From positions 1 through 5,204 of the forward strand of contig DXEZ01000095.1 of assembly GCA_019114715.1 (NCBI GenBank): a stretch of DNA of 5,204 nt, read 5' to 3'. Positions 1 to 5,204 of the stretch are shown one piece after another. The notes beneath the pieces were generated by a model. That model made no database searches, was not told the DNA's origin, and saw nothing but the letters and a program-made list of their open reading frames with translations. Source of the DNA: Candidatus Sphingobacterium stercoripullorum. GTDB taxonomy: Bacteria > Bacteroidota > Bacteroidia > Sphingobacteriales > Sphingobacteriaceae. Position numbers and translations under genes: made by a program. How positions within the stretch are numbered: the first letter of the stretch is position 1; every line of letters begins with the position of its first letter.

Positions 1-1343
1 CCGAATACTTCAAAGTCCAATGTTTCATCTCTATTACGCCTAATGAGTACGTGCTTGGGAGATGGCAATAGACAGTGGTGTATCCCGCCATAACCACTAA
101 GAACCTCTTGGTATGCACCGGTGTGGAAAAACCCTAGATATTGCTGCTTCCTAGTCTTCGGCATAAATACCGAACTGATATGGGCCTCTTGATTGTAGTA
201 ATCTTGGCCATCGCAGGTAATTCCCCCTAGGTTTACCTTTTCATACTCTTGATTCCAGTTGTTTATTGGCAGCAGTAAGTATTTTTGATTCAATGCCCAC
301 ACGTCCGGTAAATTTGTGATGAATGAACCGTCAATCATAAACCATTTCTCTCTATCGTTCTGTTGCTTTTTACCCAAAACTTTATAGAGAATTCCGGAAG
401 CCTCTGCTACGGTATACTTACCAAATTCGGTAATGATATCCGGTTCCATGACTTCGTGGTGTGCGCAGATTTCTTTAATCCTATTGATAATTTCATTGAC
501 CATGTACTCATAGTCAAAATCAAACACAAGGGAGTCTTTAAACGGCATACCACCGCCAATATCTAAAGTGTCCAGGTCTGGATTGATTTTTTTGAATTTA
601 CAATACAGCGTCACATACTTCTCTAGTTCATTCCAGTAATAGGGCGTGTCGGAGATACCTGAATTGATGAAAAAGTGAAGAAGCTTCACCTTAAAATTCG
701 GGTTCTTAGCGATTTTACTGTTGTAAATATCGATAACATCTTCCATACGGATCCCTAGGCGCGAAGTATAGAACTGCGAGTCTGGCTGTTCTTCAGCGGC
801 GATTCTAATCCCTAAATTACAAGGCTCATCGATTTCTATTTCATCATCGTAGAAGTTGAATTCTTCCTTGTTATCCAATACAGGAATGATATTTCTAAAG
901 CCGTCGTGAATCATATCCACGATATACTGCTTGTATTGGTAGGGCTTAAAACCATTACAAATAACGGTTATGTCTTTATCCACGGTGCCTTGCCTTTCTA
1001 AAGAAGCAATTATCGGCATATCAAACGCGGAGGAGGTTTCCAAGTGGATGTCGTTTTTTAACGCCTCTTCCAAAATATGTTTGAAGTGTGATGATTTAGT
1101 ACAATAACAATATTTGTAGCTTCCCCTATAATTATGTTTAAGAATCGCAGTTTGGAAAAGAATTTTCGCTTGCTGAATCTTTTTACTAATCATAGGTAAG
1201 TAAGTAAAACGCAGTGGTGTCCCATACGTTTCAATAAGTTCCATGAGATTTAAGTCATGAAAGTAGAGTTCGTCATCTATAATGTCAAACCCATCTTGCG
1301 GAAAACCCACACTTAAGTCAAGAAATTCCTGATAGCTTTGCAT
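1..1343 (-). CDS. speA: Arginine decarboxylase, compact PLP-dependent fold-type III enzyme (C-terminus beyond left edge)
   Basis: This enzyme is predicted to decarboxylate arginine to agmatine in the cytoplasm, the first step of polyamine synthesis by the agmatine route. Reading leftward from ATG at 1343, 447 codons run open to the edge with no stop or frameshift. Visible motifs are the PLP-binding lysine in CTKSSHF (K83), SRLGI near 194-198, the phosphate-binding loop GGGMP (263-267), EFGKY (306-310), the catalytic cysteine in GGITCDGQDYY (C377) and GAYQ (409-412). All key active-site positions are therefore present. E. coli SpeA is about 658 residues, with its lysine near 127 and cysteine near 524. 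The spacing here is about 100 residues shorter, as expected for a form of roughly 460 residues. I infer that only a short C-terminal piece is missing. The start follows an A-rich leader with no Shine-Dalgarno. A related diamino-acid decarboxylase specificity cannot be excluded, but the GAYQEVL and CDGQD motifs favour arginine. Confidence 0.87.
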   Translation of the reverse strand, partial: MQSYQEFLDLSVGFPQDGFDIIDDELYFHDLNLMELIETYGTPLRFTYLPMISKKIQQAKILFQTAILKHNYRGSYKYCYCTKSSHFKHILEEALKNDIHLETSSAFDMPIIASLERQGTVDKDITVICNGFKPYQYKQYIVDMIHDGFRNIIPVLDNKEEFNFYDDEIEIDEPCNLGIRIAAEEQPDSQFYTSRLGIRMEDVIDIYNSKIAKNPNFKVKLLHFFINSGISDTPYYWNELEKYVTLYCKFKKINPDLDTLDIGGGMPFKDSLVFDFDYEYMVNEIINRIKEICAHHEVMEPDIITEFGKYTVAEASGILYKVLGKKQQNDREKWFMIDGSFITNLPDVWALNQKYLLLPINNWNQEYEKVNLGGITCDGQDYYNQEAHISSVFMPKTRKQQYLGFFHTGAYQEVLSGYGGIHHCLLPSPKHVLIRRNRDETLDFEVF

Positions 1344-1359
1344 TTTTTATTATTTTTGG

Positions 1360-1367
1360 CAAATATA
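1360..1367 (-). promoter_or_regulatory. Candidate -7 promoter element for the arginine decarboxylase gene
   Basis: On the minus strand these bases read TATATTTG, a full match to the Bacteroidota -7 consensus TAnnTTTG. Transcription would start near 1354, leaving an A-rich leader of about a dozen bases before the ATG at 1343. I see no good -33 TTTG at the expected 19 to 21 bases upstream, where the DNA is only alternating A and T. The AT-rich background makes a chance match fairly likely. Confidence 0.5.
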
Positions 1368-1376
1368 TAGTATCAT

Positions 1377-1408
1377 ATTGAATATATATATAAGTATTTG
1401 TAATTTTT
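1377..1408 (+). promoter_or_regulatory. Candidate promoter for the argS operon
   Basis: ATTG at 1377-1380 could serve as the -33 element. It is followed, after 20 bases, by TAATTTTT at 1401-1408, which matches the Bacteroidota -7 consensus TAnnTTTG in all but the last base. The spacing fits the family rule of 19 to 21 bases. The transcript would start near 1414, close to or just before the palindrome at 1417-1434. TATTTG at 1395-1400 is an alternative but lacks the two-base gap of the consensus. Confidence 0.35.
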
Positions 1409-1416
1409 ATCACTCA

Positions 1417-1434
1417 TTTACAAGGGGTTGTAAA
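1417..1434. promoter_or_regulatory. Perfect 7-bp inverted repeat (possible operator or leader hairpin) upstream of argS
   Basis: TTTACAA (1417-1423) and TTGTAAA (1428-1434) are perfect inverted copies flanking GGGG. Another TTGTAA lies at 1398-1403, so three TTGTAA/TTACAA units start at 1398, 1418 and 1428, spaced 20 and 10 bases apart. This puts them on one face of the helix. The site sits 16 bases before the argS start and overlaps or immediately follows the predicted transcription start. It could bind a dimeric regulator. A stem this AT-rich would be a weak RNA hairpin. Confidence 0.4.
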
Positions 1435-1450
1435 ACTTTAACTTTTTTGC

Positions 1451-3235
1451 ATGCAATATTCCTTAGAAAATAATCTATTAAAGCACACTGAAGGGGCTAT
1501 AAAAAGCCTTTTTGATGCGACAGCTGCCCCTTCTCAGCTGGTTTTTCAAGAAACTCGAAAAGAGTTTGAAGGTCAAGTTACACTTGTTGTTTTTCCTATT
1601 ACTAGACTTTCGAAAAAAAGCCCGGAGCAGACAGCTCAAGCAATAGGGGAGTATTTAGAGAAACATGTTGAAGAGGTAATAAGTTTTAATGTAATTAAAG
1701 GCTTTTTAAACTTGACCATTAAAGATTCCTACTGGTCGGAGCTTTTGATAAATAATATTGCAGATGATGTTTTTGGCACATTTGCTAAAAAGGATACTAC
1801 CGTTATGGTGGAGTATTCATCTCCCAACACGAATAAACCTTTACACTTAGGGCATATACGGAATAACTTATTGGGTTATTCAGTTGCTGAAATCCTAAAA
1901 GCTTACGGCTACCATGTCATCAAAGCCAACCTCATTAATGATAGAGGTATACATATTTGTAAATCCATGCTTGCCTGGCAGAAAGAGGGCAATGGAGAAA
2001 CTCCTGAGTCCACGGGTTTAAAGGGCGATCACCTAGTAGGTAAATATTACGTGATCTTCGATAAGCGTTATAAAGAACAAATCCGCAACCTTACAGCTCA
2101 GGGGATGTCTGAAGAAGAAGCCGAAAAGAAGGCACCATGGATTCTTGAGGCTCAAGATATGCTTCGCCGCTGGGAAGCTGGAGACCAGGAGGTGTTAGAC
2201 CTTTGGAACAAGATGAATGGCTGGGTTTATAAGGGTTTTGATGCCACTTATACCCGTATGGGGGTAGACTTTGAAGTCAACTACTACGAGTCCAACACGT
2301 ATCTACTGGGTAAAAAACTGGTTGAAGAGGGGCTAGCGAGTGAAGTGTTCTTTAAGAAAGAGGATGGATCGGTGTGGGTGGATTTAAGCGATGAAGGCTT
2401 AGATGAAAAACTCCTACTAAGAGGAGACGGAACTTCGGTATACATGACTCAGGACCTTGGGACGGCACAACTAAAATACGACGATTATAATTTAGATCAA
2501 TCTATATATGTGGTTGGTAACGAGCAGGACTATCACTTCAAAGTGTTGTTCTCAATACTAAAGAAGCTAGGTAAGTCGTGGGCCTCTGGCCTTCATCATT
2601 TGTCTTACGGCATGGTGGATTTACCAAGTGGCAAAATGAAATCACGTGAAGGGACTGTTGTAGATGCCGATGATTTAATGGATCAAATGTTCTCTACTGC
2701 TGAAACTAGGACAGAAGAGCTCGGTAAAACAGATGGCCTTGATCAAAATGAAAAGGATTCATTGTATGAATTAATAGGTCAAGGAGCCTTAAAGTACTTC
2801 CTGCTGAAAGTAGAGCCCAAGAAAAGGTTGCTATTTAATCCGGAGGAGTCTATTGACTTTCAGGGGCACACCGGACCATTTATACAATATACGCACGCTA
2901 GGATTTGCTCGATTTTACGAAAAGCTCATGATAAGGACTTCCGCAGTATTGCTACTTTGGAAAGTTTAAACGATAGCGAGAGGGAGCTTGTTCAGATGCT
3001 AAACAACTACCCTAAAGTAATCGAGCAAGCAGCACAGGAGATGAGCCCCGCACATGTAGCGAATTATGTTTTCGAGCTCGCCAAGCTTTACAATAAGTTT
3101 TATCACGAGGAGTCAATCTTGAAGGCTGAAGATAAAAACATCAAAGGCTTTAGGTTATTGCTGTCCAAAGCAACAGCTCAAATCATTAAAAAAGCTATGT
3201 CTCTGTTGGGGATAGCGGTGCCTGAAAGGATGTAA
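1451..3235 (+). CDS. argS: Arginyl-tRNA synthetase (arginine--tRNA ligase)
   Basis: This class Ia aminoacyl-tRNA synthetase charges tRNA(Arg) with arginine using ATP in the cytoplasm. The 594 residues form a complete protein of normal family length. The N-terminal additional domain that recognises the tRNA spans about 1-95. The Rossmann catalytic core follows, with SPNTNKPLHLGH (124-135) holding the HIGH-type signature HLGH (132-135) and the KMSKS-equivalent KMKSREG (395-401). The C-terminal DALR anticodon-binding helical domain runs from about 470, including FIQYTHAR (477-484). The chain ends in the usual PERM. The start at 1451 gives a normal N-terminus and no other in-frame ATG lies nearby. 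There is no Shine-Dalgarno; a T-rich tract precedes the ATG. It is the first gene of a probable three-gene operon, with one base separating it from the next start. The gene is divergent from arginine decarboxylase, which uses the same amino acid. Nothing is missing from the active site. Confidence 0.98.
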   Translation: MQYSLENNLLKHTEGAIKSLFDATAAPSQLVFQETRKEFEGQVTLVVFPITRLSKKSPEQTAQAIGEYLEKHVEEVISFNVIKGFLNLTIKDSYWSELLINNIADDVFGTFAKKDTTVMVEYSSPNTNKPLHLGHIRNNLLGYSVAEILKAYGYHVIKANLINDRGIHICKSMLAWQKEGNGETPESTGLKGDHLVGKYYVIFDKRYKEQIRNLTAQGMSEEEAEKKAPWILEAQDMLRRWEAGDQEVLDLWNKMNGWVYKGFDATYTRMGVDFEVNYYESNTYLLGKKLVEEGLASEVFFKKEDGSVWVDLSDEGLDEKLLLRGDGTSVYMTQDLGTAQLKYDDYNLDQSIYVVGNEQDYHFKVLFSILKKLGKSWASGLHHLSYGMVDLPSGKMKSREGTVVDADDLMDQMFSTAETRTEELGKTDGLDQNEKDSLYELIGQGALKYFLLKVEPKKRLLFNPEESIDFQGHTGPFIQYTHARICSILRKAHDKDFRSIATLESLNDSERELVQMLNNYPKVIEQAAQEMSPAHVANYVFELAKLYNKFYHEESILKAEDKNIKGFRLLLSKATAQIIKKAMSLLGIAVPERM

Positions 3236-3236
3236 C

Positions 3237-4322
3237 ATGCAGTATAAACAAATTAATGTGGGGCTGATTGGCTTTTCCGTTGGAGGACAGGTGTTTCATG
3301 CTCCTTTTATCAAATGTACTAATGGGCTGAAGCTTTATAAAGTTTTAGCAAGAAAACAGGAGCAGAAGCAAGTACTTAAAGAGAAATACCCAGAGGCATA
3401 TCCGGCTGAGGATGTCGATGAAATCATCTTTGATAAGGATATTGACCTCATAGTTATTGCTACCTCCAATGATGTACATTTTGATTTAGCAAAAAAGGCA
3501 CTACTCGCAGGGAAACATGTGGTAGTTGAAAAACCCTTTACCGTTTTTTCCTATCAAGCTGATGAGCTTATAGAGCTCGCAAGAAATAAAGGACTATTAT
3601 TAACCGTTAATCATAATGCACGGTTGTTATCGGACTTTTTAGCCGTAAAAGAAGTCCTCTCATCGGGTAAACTAGGAGAGGTGAAGAACTACGAGGCTAG
3701 ATTCGATAGGTTTAGAAACTACCTTCGCCCAGGCGCCTGGCGTGAGGAAGATCTCCCAGGGTCGGGTATTCATTACGACCTTGGATCTCATCTAATTGAT
3801 CAGAGTATCGAACTTTTCGGCTTACCAAATGCTGTATTTGCAGACTTACGGAAGCAAAGGGAAAACGCTCAGGCGGTTGATGATTTTGAGATACTCTTGT
3901 ATTATCCAAGTTTAAAAGTTTCCCTAAAGGGACAAATGCTAGCCAAAGAACCAACGCCAAGATACAGTGTTTTTGGGCAGCTCGGTACGTTTATTAAATA
4001 CGCTGGGGATAACCAAGAAGCTATGTTACGTCAAGGGGCTTTCCCTTGTGATAAAGGAGACTGGGGCAAAGAAGAAGAGGGGAGCTTTGGCGTTTTAAAT
4101 TATCAAAAAAACGGTCAGGACCTCAAGGAACATATCGCGAGCCCAAATGGTGCCATGCCTTTGTTTTATGAAAATATCAAAGAAGTTCTGTGGTATGCTA
4201 AACCCTTACTAGTCCAGCCCGAGCGTGCTAGAGACGTGGTGCGCATTTTGGAGCTTTGTGAGCTTTCAGCGGAGCAAAAGAAAGTCGTTTCTTTAGAAGC
4301 TGAGTTAATAAGCGGACAATAA
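3237..4322 (+). CDS. Gfo/Idh/MocA-family NAD(P)-dependent oxidoreductase, scyllo-inositol dehydrogenase-like
   Basis: This is a predicted cytoplasmic NAD(P)-dependent dehydrogenase acting on a sugar or cyclitol. The N-terminal Rossmann domain spans about 1-125, starting with the nucleotide loop INVGLIGFSVGG (6-17) followed by VFHAPF (19-24). EKPF (98-101) contains the family's catalytic lysine K99. The C-terminal alpha/beta domain carries DLGSHLID (181-188), with the aspartate and histidine usually placed in the active site. The GxxFHxP pattern after the glycine loop is typical of the IolW/YvaA and YdgJ subgroup of scyllo-inositol dehydrogenases. At 361 residues it is slightly longer than their usual 340 to 350. 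The middle glycine of the usual GxGxxG loop is serine (S14). The start is one base after the argS stop. AAAGGA at 3225-3230 sits six bases before it and could act as a Shine-Dalgarno, although the same bases encode the conserved argS end. The substrate is not predictable from sequence. Confidence 0.9.
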   Translation: MQYKQINVGLIGFSVGGQVFHAPFIKCTNGLKLYKVLARKQEQKQVLKEKYPEAYPAEDVDEIIFDKDIDLIVIATSNDVHFDLAKKALLAGKHVVVEKPFTVFSYQADELIELARNKGLLLTVNHNARLLSDFLAVKEVLSSGKLGEVKNYEARFDRFRNYLRPGAWREEDLPGSGIHYDLGSHLIDQSIELFGLPNAVFADLRKQRENAQAVDDFEILLYYPSLKVSLKGQMLAKEPTPRYSVFGQLGTFIKYAGDNQEAMLRQGAFPCDKGDWGKEEEGSFGVLNYQKNGQDLKEHIASPNGAMPLFYENIKEVLWYAKPLLVQPERARDVVRILELCELSAEQKKVVSLEAELISGQ

Positions 4323-4323
4323 C

Positions 4324-5204
4324 ATGCAATACGATGCGATAATAATTGGTGGTGGAGCATGTGGATTGATGTGCTCGAGCCAAGCTGGACTCCTTGGAAA
4401 AAACACACTGTTAATCGAGGGGAATAGCCGGCTTGGTGCTAAAATACTTATTTCCGGAGGGGGTAGGTGTAATTTTACCAACCTGCACACCGGTGAAAAC
4501 AACTTTGTGGGTGAGGACCCAAGCTTTGTTAGCCACGCTTTAGTACGCTGGAAGGTGGAAGATACAGTGGATTTCTTTGAGGCTGGTGGTATTTATGGGC
4601 AGGAGAAAACCCTAGGACAACTGTTTCCAAAAAAAGCAAAGGCTAAAGACGTGGTCGCCGTATTTGAGGAGCTATTGAAAAAAACCGGGCAGAATTATTT
4701 GCTGAATACTAAAGCCATAGATATACTCAAGCAAGGAGATTTATATACTGTGCTAGTAGAAAGTGATGGACGCGAATCAAGCTTTACTGCGCCCAAGGTA
4801 GTTCTAGCAACCGGTGGACTGCCGATTGCTAAACTAGGAGCAAGTGATTTCTCATTGCGTATGGCCCGCTTATTCGGTCACAGTATTGTTCCCACTGCCC
4901 CTGCACTGGTTCCGCTGACCATTACCGGTAACCGCTCGGAGTGGTATACAATGCTTTCAGGAATATCTCACTATTGCAAGGTCTCCAACAAGAGAATTGC
5001 TTTTCGGGAGAATATATTATTTACACACTGGGGCTTGAGCGGACCTGCGATATTACAAATCTCCACCTACTGGAGACCGGGCGAAGAAATAGTTCTAGAT
5101 CTTTTACCCGATTCAAACTTTAATGAATTAATCGCCATGGAAAGGGAGAATGGTGGCAGGCAAACTGTGGCACAGCTATTAAAGCCGTTTTTCTCTAAAA
5201 AGCT
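4324..5204 (+). CDS. BaiN/RdsA (YhiN, HI0933-like) family FAD-dependent flavoprotein, C-terminus beyond right edge
   Basis: This is an FAD-binding protein of the HI0933-like family. The 293 codons seen are open to the edge; relatives have about 400. The dinucleotide-binding loop GGGACG (9-14) is followed by acidic E32 at the end of the second strand, as expected for holding the adenosine ribose of FAD. The family hallmark SGGGRCNFTN is at 44-53, ATGG at 162-165, and FTHWGLSGPAIL at 233-244. From memory, stretches such as EKTLGQLF, FREN-LFTH-GLSGPA-LQIS and PGE-LLPD closely resemble E. coli YhiN (RdsA), reported as the dihydrouridine synthase for position 2449 of 23S rRNA. That role is therefore the best guess. 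Other family members include BaiN, assigned to bile-acid reduction, so the substrate remains uncertain. The start lies one base after the preceding stop, with no clear Shine-Dalgarno (AGCGGA at 4311-4316 is weak). It is probably co-transcribed with argS and the dehydrogenase gene. Confidence 0.9.
   Translation, partial: MQYDAIIIGGGACGLMCSSQAGLLGKNTLLIEGNSRLGAKILISGGGRCNFTNLHTGENNFVGEDPSFVSHALVRWKVEDTVDFFEAGGIYGQEKTLGQLFPKKAKAKDVVAVFEELLKKTGQNYLLNTKAIDILKQGDLYTVLVESDGRESSFTAPKVVLATGGLPIAKLGASDFSLRMARLFGHSIVPTAPALVPLTITGNRSEWYTMLSGISHYCKVSNKRIAFRENILFTHWGLSGPAILQISTYWRPGEEIVLDLLPDSNFNELIAMERENGGRQTVAQLLKPFFSKK

Larger units (their letters stand above)
1344..1450. other. Divergent intergenic region between arginine decarboxylase and argS
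   Basis: This 107-bp spacer separates two genes transcribed away from each other, so it must hold at least two promoters. It is very AT-rich, with a short alternating AT tract at 1382-1392, an interrupted dyad (CAAATA at 1360-1365 and TATTTG at 1395-1400) and a perfect palindrome at 1417-1434. There is no Shine-Dalgarno sequence next to either start codon, as is common in Bacteroidota. No convincing coding sequence lies here. Confidence 0.85.

Noticed and set aside
363..566. 67-codon plus-strand reading frame
   Set aside because: It lies entirely antisense to the intact arginine decarboxylase gene, whose motifs span this stretch, and it has no recognisable domain or promoter.
1373..1417. Minus-strand 14-codon ORF (ATG at 1417, TGA at 1373) as a leader peptide for speA
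   Set aside because: It lies upstream of the likely speA -7 element, so it would not be in that transcript. It has no ribosome-binding site, and its Tyr/Ile-rich content simply follows from the AT-rich DNA. It contains no arginine codons that would suggest attenuation.
1417..1449. Palindrome plus following T-run as an intrinsic terminator
   Set aside because: The stem is only seven mostly A-T pairs, the T-run begins some eight bases after the stem, and the site lies directly before argS rather than after a gene.
1612..1619. Runs of seven A in argS and in the two downstream genes as phase-variation or programmed-frameshift sites
   Set aside because: All reading frames continue intact through these runs, and lysine-rich AT-leaning genes produce such runs by chance. 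There is no overlapping alternative frame.
3712..3960. 82-codon minus-strand reading frame
   Set aside because: It is antisense to the C-terminal domain of the dehydrogenase, including its DLGSHLID motif, and its product has no family-like features.
4166..4502. Two overlapping minus-strand reading frames (4166-4408 and 4305-4502)
   Set aside because: Both are antisense to the dehydrogenase end and the FAD-binding start of the flavoprotein, which are clearly the coding strand here.
4941..5123. 60-codon plus-strand reading frame
   Set aside because: It is an out-of-frame shadow of the flavoprotein gene, whose own frame carries FTHWGLSGPAIL across the same bases.
1..5204. Search for a CRISPR array, mobile element, tRNA or defence system
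   Set aside because: I saw no regularly spaced direct repeats, transposase or integrase motifs, terminal inverted repeats, or tRNA-like cloverleaf. Coding sequence fills nearly the whole window.

Overview
The window looks like a chromosomal segment of a member of the Bacteroidota. The reasons are a compact arginine decarboxylase, a TAnnTTTG-type -7 promoter element, start codons that mostly lack Shine-Dalgarno sequences, and moderately AT-rich DNA with a very AT-rich spacer. The sequence does not let me name a genus.

Layout. Positions 1 to 1343 carry a leftward arginine decarboxylase gene (speA type) whose last codons lie beyond the left edge. A 107-bp AT-rich spacer (1344 to 1450) holds the divergent promoters and a short palindrome. 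Rightward from 1451 come three tightly packed genes: argS (arginyl-tRNA synthetase, complete, 594 residues), a Gfo/Idh/MocA-family NAD(P)-dependent dehydrogenase (complete, 361 residues), and a BaiN/RdsA (YhiN, HI0933-like) flavoprotein cut by the right edge after 293 residues. Both gene junctions in this run have exactly one base between stop and start. No terminator is visible, so the three are probably one transcript.

How the genes may work together. The two divergently transcribed genes both consume arginine, one for agmatine and polyamine synthesis and one for charging tRNA(Arg). Joint control from the spacer is possible but not shown. The flavoprotein resembles E. coli YhiN/RdsA, reported as a 23S rRNA dihydrouridine synthase, which would place a second translation-related gene with argS. 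The dehydrogenase between them resembles scyllo-inositol dehydrogenases and has no obvious link to translation.

There is no sign of a mobile element, CRISPR array, tRNA, rRNA, prophage or defence system. The region reads as ordinary housekeeping DNA. The points of interest are the spacer architecture, the shared start-codon context of all four genes, and the argS/RdsA-like linkage.
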